Source: an uncultured Mediterraneibacter sp. (GTDB lineage Bacteria; Bacillota; Clostridia; Lachnospirales; Lachnospiraceae). From it: a DNA stretch of 64,000 bases. The position numbers and the translations under genes are program-made. Below are positions 7,883 to 19,107 of this stretch, in pieces (the first letter of the stretch is position 1; each line of letters starts with the position of its first letter). The stretch is taken from NCBI GenBank assembly GCA_944377745.1, contig CALWFV010000016.1, forward strand, positions 1 through 64,000, given 5' to 3'. The notes under the pieces were generated by a model. That model made no database searches, was not told where the DNA came from, and saw only the letters and a list, made by a program, of their open reading frames with translations.

Positions 7883-9044
7883 TAACCTTCATAAGTTTTC
7901 CCTGAATCTTTTCATCTTTCATCCCCTCCTCCTGAAATTCATAGAGTATCCTTGTCTGCACTGTGTCCTCTTCATATCCGGTCACTTCTGCGATCTGCAG
8001 AACTTTTCTGCTCCGGTCCCTGAGCCTCCCGAGATGGATGATGATATCCAGCGCCGAAGCAATCTGTCTCTGGATCGCTGTCAGAGGAAGATCGATCCCC
8101 ATCATCATCATGGTTTCCAGACGGTGTATCATATCCGACGGATTGTTCGCATGTCCTGTAGACATGGAACCGCTGTGGCCGTTCAGCATGGCGGAAGAAA
8201 TCATATCCACAGTCTCTTCACCTCTTACCTCCCCCACGATGATCCGGTCCGGTCTCATCCTCAGCGCAGCCCGGATCAGATCCCTTATGGTGACTGCTCC
8301 ATCCCCTTCCAGATTGGCACTGCGCGCCTCAAGACTGACCAGATTTTCCACGCCCTGTATTCTGAGCTCCGCATTATCCTCGATGGTAATGATCCGCTCA
8401 TCCTTAGGGATAAAATCGGACATGGCGTTCAGAAATGTAGTCTTTCCCGCACCTGTCCCTCCGCTGACGAAAATGTTATATTTCGCCCTCACAAGTTTCC
8501 CGATAAACTCCGCCGCTTCAGGCGTCAGACTTCCCTTTCTCACCAGATCGGACATAGTCACTGCTCCGGACGGAAATTTTCTGATCGTCATGATCGGTCC
8601 GTTTACTGCCACCGGTTTGAGTACCACATTCACCCTGGAACCGTCCCGCAGTCTTGCATCCACGACCGGTGAGGCCTCATTTACATAACGGTTTGTCTCC
8701 CCCACGATCTGCTGTATCACATCGCACAGCCTCTCCTCCGAAAGAAATCTCCTTTCGGAGCGGTAAAGTCTTCCGCCTTTCTCGTAGAATATATTTTCCG
8801 TGCCGTTTACCATGATCTCAGTGATCTCTTCATCCTCGATCAGCTCCTGAAGAATATCCAGCTTGCGGAACGCATTGAACAGTTCTCTGCTCATCCGTAT
8901 CTTTTCGTTCAGGGGGATATATTCCTCCTGCCCCGCCTCCTCCAGTACGGTGTGAATCATCTCCTGCAGTTCCTCGTCCTCTGTATTCCTTGTCATGTCA
9001 AGCCGTAGCATGATCTGTTCATAAAACTGTTCTGTCCTTGTCAT
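7830..9044 (-). CDS. tadA: TadA/CpaF pilus assembly ATPase
   Basis: A 404-residue secretion ATPase of the GspE/VirB11 group that powers Flp pilin extrusion. An N-terminal helical domain precedes the catalytic core. Walker A GGTGAGKTT is at residues 195-203, an Asp box at TIEDNAEL, Walker B within RPDRIIVGEVRGEE, and the His box at MSTGHANN. Length and motifs agree with the CpaF branch. Its start overlaps the tadZ stop by four bases (ATGA), and its end overlaps tadB by 53. It is the second gene of the operon read from the promoter near 10.24 kb. Confidence 0.95.
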   Translation of the reverse strand: MTRTEQFYEQIMLRLDMTRNTEDEELQEMIHTVLEEAGQEEYIPLNEKIRMSRELFNAFRKLDILQELIEDEEITEIMVNGTENIFYEKGGRLYRSERRFLSEERLCDVIQQIVGETNRYVNEASPVVDARLRDGSRVNVVLKPVAVNGPIMTIRKFPSGAVTMSDLVRKGSLTPEAAEFIGKLVRAKYNIFVSGGTGAGKTTFLNAMSDFIPKDERIITIEDNAELRIQGVENLVSLEARSANLEGDGAVTIRDLIRAALRMRPDRIIVGEVRGEETVDMISSAMLNGHSGSMSTGHANNPSDMIHRLETMMMMGIDLPLTAIQRQIASALDIIIHLGRLRDRSRKVLQIAEVTGYEEDTVQTRILYEFQEEGMKDEKIQGKLMKVNEIADQGKLLAAGYRKA

Positions 9045-10168
9045 GTTCCCTGCGCCTGTTTTCCTTCTGTGCGGCGTACCCTTCCAACCCTGCGTTTTAC
9101 TGTTTTTCCCAGCACATCTGAATATCCGGCCGCTCTCACATTCTTCTCATACTGTTCAATCTTTGCTGAAGCAGCCTCCTCATCAATATACAGGGTATAC
9201 ACTCTCACGCATTTTCTCAGGATGTCATACAGTCCGTCGACGCAGTCCCCAAGATCAAGGATGACCGTCTCATATATGCACTTTTCCAGGATGATATCCA
9301 GAAGAGCCAGCCATTCTTCTTTCTTTACCGTTTTTATATCCTGCTCGTATTTCATGGGCATGATATAATCCATCCCGTCTGACTGTCCTGCCATTGTGCT
9401 GATCTTCATTCCCGGGTTGATTCCGTCCTGCCTCATGTAGTAGAGCAGATCACCAATATCCTGTCCCGGATCCTCCGGAAAATAATAATTTCCTCCAGCA
9501 TTTCCCTCCAGGTTCAGATAGAGAACAGGAAACTTCTGCGAGAGCTGTTTTCCCATACGGATTGCAAACCTGGTCTTTCCGATCCTGTGGACCGGGGAAT
9601 AGACTCCGATCACTCCCTTCAGCGATACCGAGGTAAGAGTGTTTGGATCCTTTTTCTTTTCACCGGGATCCTGATCCTCTCTTTCGTTCCCCGACGTTTC
9701 CATCTTTTCTGTCATTCTGGCCTTTCCCCGTATTCCGCCTTCCCGGATTTCCTTCATAATCTTCTCCGCAGGCTGATATCTGAACACAGGGATCTCACCG
9801 GCTTTCTCTCTTCTCCCTCTGGTTTCGCACAAAAGGAACCTTCTGTCCGCGGTCACTTTTCTCCTGTCTTCTCTTTCAAACTCCTCTGCTGCCACAAAGA
9901 TATCCACGCTTACTTTACTCGAAAAGTCAGACGCTTTTCCAATATCGTGAAAGAGATGAAAACGGTATCCTCCCCGAAATTTCTCTGTCAGTACCTTTAT
10001 CAGGTTTTCTGAATAACTTTTCTGAACGTCACACAGAACAAAATGTCCCGGCGCACTTCTTCCCTCCTTCTTTTTTTCACTCTGCATAATCTGAAATATT
10101 GCTGCGATACTGCAGCCTGAATAAAAACACACGATGTCCGGTATGCGAATACCGGATCCAAGACACAT
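9041..10168 (-). CDS. tadZ: TadZ/CpaE-like localisation ATPase
   Basis: A protein of up to 375 residues of the TadZ/CpaE group, which places the Tad machine in the cell. An N-terminal receiver-like fold starts at GHFVLCDVQKSYSENL. A charged linker leads to a MinD/ParA-like domain (KGVIGVYSPVHRIGKTRFAIRMG). The P-loop is atypical: VHRIGKTR has a Lys before Thr but lacks the deviant-Walker first Lys, so ATPase activity may be weak. The start is uncertain: 10168 has TGAGGA eight bases upstream but would place the leader hairpin inside the gene; ATG at 10087 lacks a clear ribosome site yet begins just before the receiver fold. It is the first gene of the operon. Confidence 0.75.
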   Translation of the reverse strand: MCLGSGIRIPDIVCFYSGCSIAAIFQIMQSEKKKEGRSAPGHFVLCDVQKSYSENLIKVLTEKFRGGYRFHLFHDIGKASDFSSKVSVDIFVAAEEFEREDRRKVTADRRFLLCETRGRREKAGEIPVFRYQPAEKIMKEIREGGIRGKARMTEKMETSGNEREDQDPGEKKKDPNTLTSVSLKGVIGVYSPVHRIGKTRFAIRMGKQLSQKFPVLYLNLEGNAGGNYYFPEDPGQDIGDLLYYMRQDGINPGMKISTMAGQSDGMDYIMPMKYEQDIKTVKKEEWLALLDIILEKCIYETVILDLGDCVDGLYDILRKCVRVYTLYIDEEAASAKIEQYEKNVRAAGYSDVLGKTVKRRVGRVRRTEGKQAQGT

Positions 10169-10219
10169 CCTCCTTTTCCTCAGAAGACGGATGCCCCGGC
10201 AGGTGACCCCTGCCGTGTA
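10100..10219 (-). other. Structured leader of the tad operon
   Basis: From the predicted transcription start near 10219, the RNA has a stem GGCAGG/CCTGCC, then CATCC that can pair with GGATG near 10165. The same GATG can instead pair with ACATC beyond an eight-base-pair hairpin TCCGGTAT-TCGC-ATACCGGA (about 10133-10152). That hairpin is followed by GTGTGTTTTTATT. The two pairings exclude each other, as in attenuators. It does not match a riboswitch class I can recognise. Confidence 0.4.
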
Positions 10220-10225
10220 AGACGC

Positions 10226-10254
10226 ATTATAAACAGCGGATTTTATTTTGTCCA
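10226..10254 (-). promoter_or_regulatory. Sigma-A promoter of the tad operon
   Basis: Minus-strand TGGACA (10249-10254), a 17-base spacer, and consensus TATAAT (10226-10231). Transcription would start near 10219 and read tadZ through to the DUF6382 gene. Confidence 0.75.
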
Positions 10255-10290
10255 GACCCGAATTAAAAATTTTTCTGTTTTGTGAAATTC

Positions 10291-10500
10291 TCACAAAATT
10301 CTGTAGCACATGATCCCATAAAGCAGGCAGACCCCAGGAATTCCAAGGGTTCCGGATGTCAAAAAAGCGACCGCGTTCAAGCCCACATTAATTGAAGAAT
10401 CAGAGGGGAGTACATACTGGTTTATGAAAAAGATCAGGACCATTCCGACGATCGCCCTTATAAAAAAATTGATCACGGCAGTTGTAATTTTATTTTCCAT
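10291..10500 (-). CDS. bofA: Pro-sigma-K processing inhibitor BofA family protein
   Basis: A 69-residue membrane protein with two hydrophobic segments (about residues 8-27 and 43-65). The C-terminal part SINVGLNAVAFLTSGTLGIPG matches the BofA signature (INxxT...GILGIPG). In Bacillus, BofA holds SpoIVFB inactive until the forespore signal releases sigma-K. That role fits a spore-forming clostridium but is assigned by family only. BofA genes are more usually found beside recR or other housekeeping genes, so its place between the tad promoter and a DUF4153-type gene is a local arrangement. The start at 10500 has AGGGGAG about nine bases upstream; a longer frame to 10527 is less likely. Confidence 0.8.
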   Translation of the reverse strand: MENKITTAVINFFIRAIVGMVLIFFINQYVLPSDSSINVGLNAVAFLTSGTLGIPGVCLLYGIMCYRIL

Positions 10501-10651
10501 GCTGCATGCTCCCCTCTCTAAATTCAAGACTCGCCCGCGAGTCTTGGCGCGGAATTCGGGTCGGCATTAGCCGACATAATACCTCTCCGCATCTCTGCGC
10601 ATCCCCGCGGAGCGTGTAACAGATGGGGCGCCCCATCTGTTATACTCTATT
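10501..10651. repeat. Cluster of GC-rich palindromes including a 26-bp perfect dyad
   Basis: This gap holds several dyads in a row: GACTCGCCCGCGAGTC near 10529, GTCGGCATTAGCCGAC near 10561, a CTCCGC/GCGGAG pair near 10584-10610, and a perfect 26-base palindrome at 10617-10642 whose arms are TAACAGATGGGGC and its reverse complement. The last lies ten bases after the stop of the DUF4153-type gene and could end its transcript, but no clear T run follows in the minus direction. The GC-rich composition stands out against both neighbours. Confidence 0.7.
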
Positions 10652-12169
10652 CTATTCCACGGCGATGCTGTTTATTCCGGCAGTTTCCTTCCACATTTCC
10701 GCCGTATCAAGAGCACTGCCTCTCGAGAAATTCCATGTCCGAAGCGACATGTCCCCGTATCTTGCCTGAATTTCGTTAAAATAATAATTTACTTCCTGAA
10801 AAGCCTGTGTTTCCAATAGACTGTCCATATCGATCTCCAGCAGTTCCGGCGCCGCGTCCTCTGAGAGTCCGTAAAGGAGATACATCACATCCTCATAGCC
10901 TATGGATTCTGTTTTCGAGATATTATACTCTGCTATGATCCTGTCCGGACGGAGCAGTGAAAATCCAATATACATCACCGAGACTACTGCCATGATGTAT
11001 CGGAAGAGACGGAACTTCCTCCGGAATATGCTGTATATCACCCCGAAAAAAATGACCATCAGAACTCCCAGAAACCACAGGACCAGCACTCTCAGGAAAG
11101 TCAGGTTATATTCTCCCACATACAGCATCATCCTGTATGCGGCGGAAAGGATCATCACACAGGTACACACGGAAACGATGCACAGCAGTATACTTAAGAT
11201 CTTATTTTCCCCGAACACCTGGATGCAAATAACTACGGCAGCAAAATTGATCACACTCACGAACAGAAGCTGCCAGAATCCCTCATGGGCATACTGTGAA
11301 TAAGTCATCCCGTCCGGCAGCCCGCTATCCAGCCTGAGAAAGAGAAAAATGATCTGTATCGCTGAGTAAAATACATACACTGCTGCAAGAATCCCGGTAA
11401 ATGTGATACCGGTGAGAGGATCCGCTTTCTTTCTGTTTTCCACTTCTTGATCTTCCTGTTTCATACGGAAAACAGCGGCAAAAAAAGCATAAATACCTGT
11501 CATCCCTATGAGGAAAGTCAGAAGGATCCCTATCAGATTCCCCAGATTGAATTCATCAAATATCTCCCCCAGATCAAAGAGGCTGAAAAAATCCGTGAAA
11601 AACCTTGAGAATATCCTGTCGGACATCATCAGAAGAGGGAGAACAACACAGAGAAAAAGTAATGCAGCCAAAATCCCCACACCAACTGCCCTCGTTTTCT
11701 CATTTTTCAACATTCCCGCTTTTTTATCCACATTTTCTTCTTTCTCATGTCTTCGGAAAGGTTCCGCAACTGAAATGATCCACATTCCCGCCAGAGAAAA
11801 GAACTTTTTCACATACTGCAGAACTCCCCATTCCCTGTCGTCCTGAACCTGGTGGAGCGCTGCCCCGCAGAATAGAAGAATGATCCCGATATAGTTGAAA
11901 AAATGAAGAAATCCACTCGCTGTACAACATGTGGATATTCCAAGCAGCATGATCCCAATTCCATATGGGACAGTATCTTTTGATAGAGTTATCCCCATTC
12001 TTCTCAGAAACACTGTGGAAAAACATATCATAACAGCCGTCAGCAGAGGAAGCGTGATCCCTGACATATTCCTGTAGATACAAAATACGAAAATAATTCC
12101 GAAGATCAGGCTCATCCGTAAGAACCAGCCGTGATCCTTCCTCATTTTTTCTATATAATTTTCATTCAT
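10652..12169 (-). CDS. DUF4153/DUF4173-type polytopic membrane protein
   Basis: A 505-residue membrane protein with about twelve hydrophobic segments and a soluble C-terminal tail of about 80 residues. The conserved HEGFWQLLFVSVINF and preceding DGMTYSQYA segments match the DUF4153/DUF4173 family, whose function is unknown. The start at 12169 follows GGAGGATTCGG and overlaps the stop of the upstream HTH gene by a few bases, so translation is probably coupled. DUF4153-type proteins are commonly encoded with a small HTH regulator and a DUF2975 membrane protein, as here. An envelope or stress-related role is inference only. Confidence 0.78.
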   Translation of the reverse strand: MNENYIEKMRKDHGWFLRMSLIFGIIFVFCIYRNMSGITLPLLTAVMICFSTVFLRRMGITLSKDTVPYGIGIMLLGISTCCTASGFLHFFNYIGIILLFCGAALHQVQDDREWGVLQYVKKFFSLAGMWIISVAEPFRRHEKEENVDKKAGMLKNEKTRAVGVGILAALLFLCVVLPLLMMSDRIFSRFFTDFFSLFDLGEIFDEFNLGNLIGILLTFLIGMTGIYAFFAAVFRMKQEDQEVENRKKADPLTGITFTGILAAVYVFYSAIQIIFLFLRLDSGLPDGMTYSQYAHEGFWQLLFVSVINFAAVVICIQVFGENKILSILLCIVSVCTCVMILSAAYRMMLYVGEYNLTFLRVLVLWFLGVLMVIFFGVIYSIFRRKFRLFRYIMAVVSVMYIGFSLLRPDRIIAEYNISKTESIGYEDVMYLLYGLSEDAAPELLEIDMDSLLETQAFQEVNYYFNEIQARYGDMSLRTWNFSRGSALDTAEMWKETAGINSIAVE

Positions 12170-12380
12170 CCGAATCCTCCTCCACATATTCAAGAATATC
12201 CCCGGGCTGGCATTCCAGCGCCTTGCATATCGCATTCAGAGTAGTGAACCTGACCGCCTTCGCCTTATTATTTTTCAGAATCGACAGGTTTGCCATCGTA
12301 ATATCGATCTCACCCGCCAGCTCCGTCAGACTCATTTTCCGCTTCGCCATTATAACATCAAGATTTACGATTATTGCCAT
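12162..12380 (-). CDS. Small HTH (Xre/Cro-CI type, YozG-like) regulator
   Basis: A 72-residue DNA-binding protein consisting only of a helix-turn-helix domain. The stretch MSLTELAGEIDITMANLSIL forms the HTH, followed by FTTLNAICKALECQPGDILEY, a hallmark ending of the YozG/HTH_26 group. It lies 11 bases after the DUF2975 gene and overlaps the DUF4153-type gene, so the three form one operon. In this family the small HTH gene next to a DUF2975 gene is usually its autoregulator; the target is presumably this operon. Confidence 0.88.
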   Translation of the reverse strand: MAIIVNLDVIMAKRKMSLTELAGEIDITMANLSILKNNKAKAVRFTTLNAICKALECQPGDILEYVEEDSDE

Positions 12381-12391
12381 TTCTGTCCCCC

Positions 12392-12844
12392 CTATATCGT
12401 CAGATCATTTTCTTCTTTGAAACGTACTGCTTCTTCAAACACTAGGCTGAGCACATGGCTGAACATACCCGCTATGAAAAAAGTGAGTACAATGACAAAT
12501 GACGCCGGAGTCGGGATCAGTACGCTCTTGACCAGAAAGAGAACGGCGATGACCAGACTTACTCTACCCATAACTTTAAGGCTTCTCGTGTTGTCGCTGA
12601 CAAAACAGTTTCTTTCTAACACTGTCCGCATCATCCTTCTTAGCCTGAATACAATAATAAGACCGCATATTCCGGATATCCCAAAGATGACCAACATCGG
12701 AATATACTGCCTCCCGATTTCCGTCGAATAATATCTTCCCGCCAACTTCAGTGTATAGGGAAGAGTGACCTCGACCAGTATGCCTGAAAAAAACATAAGA
12801 TCAAGAAAAAATTTTGTAAATGAAACAAATCTGCTTTTCCTCAT
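12392..12844 (-). CDS. DUF2975 domain-containing membrane protein
   Basis: A 150-residue integral membrane protein with four hydrophobic segments (about residues 13-30, 50-68, 93-110 and 115-135) and a charged C-terminus. It fits the DUF2975 family, found beside YozG-type HTH regulators in many Firmicutes; the biochemical role is unknown. The start at 12844 has AAAGGAG seven bases upstream; the ATG at 12862 is less well placed. It is first in the minus-strand operon with the HTH and DUF4153-type genes. The 200-base gap upstream is AT-rich and contains the gyrA terminator. Confidence 0.8.
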   Translation of the reverse strand: MRKSRFVSFTKFFLDLMFFSGILVEVTLPYTLKLAGRYYSTEIGRQYIPMLVIFGISGICGLIIVFRLRRMMRTVLERNCFVSDNTRSLKVMGRVSLVIAVLFLVKSVLIPTPASFVIVLTFFIAGMFSHVLSLVFEEAVRFKEENDLTI

Positions 12845-12974
12845 AATATTCTCCTTTGGCAAAAATCTGTATTTTAGTTTCCTTTATCTGGATTATATGA
12901 ACTTAGATATTAATTGTCAATATATTTTTATTGTTTTTCAATAAAAATATTCTGTTTATCAATATTTTCATCTA

Positions 12975-13026
12975 AAAACGGCAGTCAAAGGATAGATTAT
13001 GATATCTTTCCTTAAACTGCCGTTTT
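12975..13026 (-). terminator. Terminator after gyrA
   Basis: Arms AAAACGGCAGT and ACTGCCGTTTT (two ends of the interval) enclose an imperfect inner loop. T runs lie on both sides, so it can stop gyrA transcripts and possibly read in both directions. Confidence 0.75.
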
Positions 13027-13050
13027 CTTACGATCATAAATATTTAATTT

Positions 13051-15561
13051 TTAATCCTGTTCCTTCTCTTCCTCGTCTTCTGAATCTGAGATTTCTATCT
13101 GCTCACCGTCGATCTCAGCGGAAGCTTTTCTCACTTTTGCAACGCTTGCCACTTTATCATTTCCGTGGAGATTAATCAGTTTCACACCGGAAGTGATCCT
13201 TCCGTAAACAGAGATATCAGAGCACTTCATGCGGATGATGATGCCTTCCGTATTGATGACCATGATCTCGCTGTCTTCATCCACGGCCTTCATTCCTACC
13301 ACATTTCCGGTCTTCTCTGTGATCTTGTAGCACTTCACTCCCTTTCCGCCACGATTCTGACTCGTGAACTCATCCATGGAAGTTCTCTTGCCCATTCCTT
13401 TTTCGGATACGATGAGCATTTCTTTTCCCTGGCTGCTGATCTGCATTCCGATGACAACATCGCCGTCGCTTAAATTCATGCCGCGCACGCCCATGGAAAC
13501 CCTGCCGGTTGAGCGGACGTCCTTCTCACTGAAGCGAATGCACTGTCCATATTTCGTGGCAAGAAGGATATCCTGCTCATTGTCCGTCACTTTCACTTCG
13601 ATCAGCCTGTCATCCTCACGCAGAGCGATAGCCGCAAGGCCTGTTTTTCTCACATTCGCGTATTCCGTGATCGGAGTTTTCTTAACAAGCCCTCTCTCTG
13701 TCGCCATGAACAGGTACTTTCCATTCTCGTATTCCTTGATCGGGATCATAGCCGTGATCTTCTCGTCCGGCATAAGCTGAAGGAGATTAATGATAGCTGT
13801 TCCTCTTGCGGTCCTTCCTGCCTCCGGGATCTCATATCCTTTGAGACGGTATACACGCCCTGTATTTGTAAAGAACATGATATAGTGGTGGCTGGTCGTG
13901 ACGAACAGTTCTCTGATATAGTCGTCCTCAAGAGTCTGCATTCCCTTGATTCCCTTGCCGCCCCGGTTCTGGCTCTTGAACGTATCCATGCTCATGCGCT
14001 TGATATATCCGAGATTTGTCATAGTGATCACAACATTCTCTCTCGGAATCAGATCTTCCATGGAAATATCAAACTCATCGTAGCCGATCCTCGTTCTCCT
14101 GTCATCACCGTATTTTTCGGAGATGGCAAGAATCTCTTTTTTGATCACGCCGAGAAGGAGTTTGCGGTCTGCAAGGATGGCCTTTAACTCCTCGATCTTC
14201 TTGATCAGTTCCGCGTACTCTGTCTCAATCTTCTCTCTCTCCAGACCTGTCAGCGCTCTCAAGCGCATGTCCACGATTGCCTGTGACTGAGCGTCAGACA
14301 GACCGAAACGCTCCATCAATTCAGCCTTCGCGATCTGTACTGTCTTAGATCCGCGGATGATCCGGATCACTTCGTCAATGTTATCAAGAGCGATCAGCAA
14401 TCCCTCTAAGATGTGCGCTCTTTCTTCTGCCTTGTTCAGGTCATATTTCGTCCTTCTTGTGACCACGTCTTCCTGATGCTGCAGATAGTACTGGAGCATG
14501 TCCAGAAGGTTCATGACTTTCGGCTCATTGTTCACAAGCGCGAGCATGATCACGCCGAAGGTATCCTGGAGCTGTGTATGCTTGTAGAGCTGGTTCAGAA
14601 TCACGTTGGGGTTTACATCACGTCGAAGCTCGATACAGATCCGCATTCCCTCACGGCTTGACTGGTCGCTCAGGTCTGTGATCCCGTCGATCTTCTTCTC
14701 TTTTACCAGGTCGGCGATCTTCTCGATCAGCCTTGCTTTGTTTACCATGAACGGAAGCTCGGTCACGATGATCCGGTTCTTTCCGTTCTGCATTGGCTCG
14801 ATATTTGTGATGGCTCGGACACGGATCTTTCCTCTTCCTGTCCTGTACGCCTCCTCGATCCCTCTGGTCCCCAGGATCTCTGCTCCTGTCGGAAAGTCCG
14901 GCCCCTTTACGATCTGAAGAATTTCCTCGATCGTGGTAACGCCCTTTTCCTCGATCTGATCATCGATGATCCTGACCACTGCGGCAATGACCTCCCTCAG
15001 GTTATGAGGCGGAATATTCGTCGCCATCCCCACGGCGATACCGGATGTTCCGTTTACGAGAAGATTCGGAAATCTTGACGGAAGGACTACCGGCTCCTTT
15101 TCCGTCTCATCAAAGTTCGGTGTGAAATCAACTGTATCTTTGTTTATATCCGCTGTCATCTCCATGGAGATCTTACTCAGACGCGCCTCGGTATATCGCA
15201 TGGCCGCAGCTCCGTCCCCATCCACGGAACCGAAGTTACCGTGTCCGTCCACGAGAGGATATCTTGTGGACCAGTCCTGTGCAAGATTTACCAATGCTCC
15301 ATAGATTGAACTGTCTCCGTGGGGATGATATTTACCCATCGTATCACCGACGATACGCGCACATTTACGGTGCGGCTTGTCCGGGCCATTGTTCAGCTCG
15401 ATCATGGAGTAGAGGATCCTTCTCTGCACCGGCTTGAGACCGTCCCTTACATCAGGAAGGGCACGAGAAGCGATAACGCTCATCGCGTAATCGATGTAGG
15501 AAGTTTCCATCGTTTTTTTCAGATCGACTTCATGGACTTTATCAAAAATATTGTCTTCCAT
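13051..15561 (-). CDS. gyrA: DNA gyrase subunit A
   Basis: An 836-residue complete GyrA, the breakage-reunion subunit that forms A2B2 gyrase with GyrB and adds negative supercoils. The catalytic Tyr123 is in [12 protein letters not shown]. The quinolone region reads [12 protein letters not shown] (80-90): Ser84 matches E. coli Ser83, but the position of E. coli Asp87 is Gly88. The C-terminal beta-pinwheel carries two exact QNRGGKG boxes, around residues 530 and 732. The tail is very acidic (EDEEEKEQD). The ribosome site AGAAGGAGATAAAAA precedes the ATG. It lies 248 bases after gyrB, separated by repeat-rich sequence. Confidence 0.98.
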   Translation of the reverse strand: MEDNIFDKVHEVDLKKTMETSYIDYAMSVIASRALPDVRDGLKPVQRRILYSMIELNNGPDKPHRKCARIVGDTMGKYHPHGDSSIYGALVNLAQDWSTRYPLVDGHGNFGSVDGDGAAAMRYTEARLSKISMEMTADINKDTVDFTPNFDETEKEPVVLPSRFPNLLVNGTSGIAVGMATNIPPHNLREVIAAVVRIIDDQIEEKGVTTIEEILQIVKGPDFPTGAEILGTRGIEEAYRTGRGKIRVRAITNIEPMQNGKNRIIVTELPFMVNKARLIEKIADLVKEKKIDGITDLSDQSSREGMRICIELRRDVNPNVILNQLYKHTQLQDTFGVIMLALVNNEPKVMNLLDMLQYYLQHQEDVVTRRTKYDLNKAEERAHILEGLLIALDNIDEVIRIIRGSKTVQIAKAELMERFGLSDAQSQAIVDMRLRALTGLEREKIETEYAELIKKIEELKAILADRKLLLGVIKKEILAISEKYGDDRRTRIGYDEFDISMEDLIPRENVVITMTNLGYIKRMSMDTFKSQNRGGKGIKGMQTLEDDYIRELFVTTSHHYIMFFTNTGRVYRLKGYEIPEAGRTARGTAIINLLQLMPDEKITAMIPIKEYENGKYLFMATERGLVKKTPITEYANVRKTGLAAIALREDDRLIEVKVTDNEQDILLATKYGQCIRFSEKDVRSTGRVSMGVRGMNLSDGDVVIGMQISSQGKEMLIVSEKGMGKRTSMDEFTSQNRGGKGVKCYKITEKTGNVVGMKAVDEDSEIMVINTEGIIIRMKCSDISVYGRITSGVKLINLHGNDKVASVAKVRKASAEIDGEQIEISDSEDEEEKEQD

Positions 15562-15809
15562 TTTTTATCTCCTTCTATTATTTCGCGACCGGACCAGCTC
15601 AAAGAATCTTTGGCTACTTCCGCTCCCGGGGAGCCAGCTCAATTGAGTCTTTGTCTGCTTCCGCTCCCAGGGGCTCCAGCTCAAAAATCTTCGATTTTTT
15701 CGCTAGGTTGGCATTTCCAATGCCAACCTCCCTGAGCTTCGTGAGACAGAAATTCGAGCAAGCTCGATTTCTGCCTCCCAAACCTCATCGCCCCTGTCGC
15801 TGTTTAATG
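15562..15809. repeat. Tandem repeats and hairpins between gyrB and gyrA
   Basis: No open gene is seen. The plus-strand word CCAGCTCAA recurs at 15594, 15634 and 15676, heading imperfect 40-42 base units that share CTTCCGCTCCC. Toward gyrB come three hairpins: AAAAATC-TTC-GATTTTT (near 15683), GGTTGGCATT-TCC-AATGCCAACC (near 15706) and AGAAATTCGAGC-AA-GCTCGATTTCT (near 15748). The gyrA ribosome site lies at its edge, about 15562-15576. Confidence 0.75.
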
Positions 15810-18847
<3,038 letters not shown>

Positions 18848-18857
18848 AACTTCCCCG

Positions 18858-19070
18858 TCACTGAACCTTTATTTCCCTTCCGTCGAAGCTGACAGTATCC
18901 CCGGAATATAATTTTCTTCCTCTCCGGGTCTCTGTTTTACCGTTGACAGACGCAAGACCTTCCTGTATGGCGTCCTTTGCCTCCACTCCGCTTTCCACGG
19001 CTCCGATAGCTTTGAGTAACTGCCCCAGTTTGATGAATTCATCCCCGGAGCGCAGATTGAATATTTCCAT
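18858..19070 (-). CDS. yaaA: S4-domain RNA-binding protein YaaA
   Basis: A 70-residue protein that is essentially one S4 RNA-binding domain (IKLGQLLKAIGAVESGVEAKDAI onward to GDTVSF). It is the small protein regularly placed between dnaN and recF in Firmicutes; a role with ribosomes or recF expression has been suggested but is not settled. AAAGGAG lies before the ATG. It is 37 bases after dnaN and 10 before recF. Confidence 0.93.
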   Translation of the reverse strand: MEIFNLRSGDEFIKLGQLLKAIGAVESGVEAKDAIQEGLASVNGKTETRRGRKLYSGDTVSFDGREIKVQ

Positions 19071-19107
19071 TCTTAAAACTCCTTTTTCTGAAGATCAGAT
19101 CCTGACA

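Noticed and set aside
10087..10219. c-di-GMP riboswitch before tadZ
   Set aside because: The conserved core of the c-di-GMP-I aptamer is not visible, so no riboswitch class is claimed; only the folding is reported.
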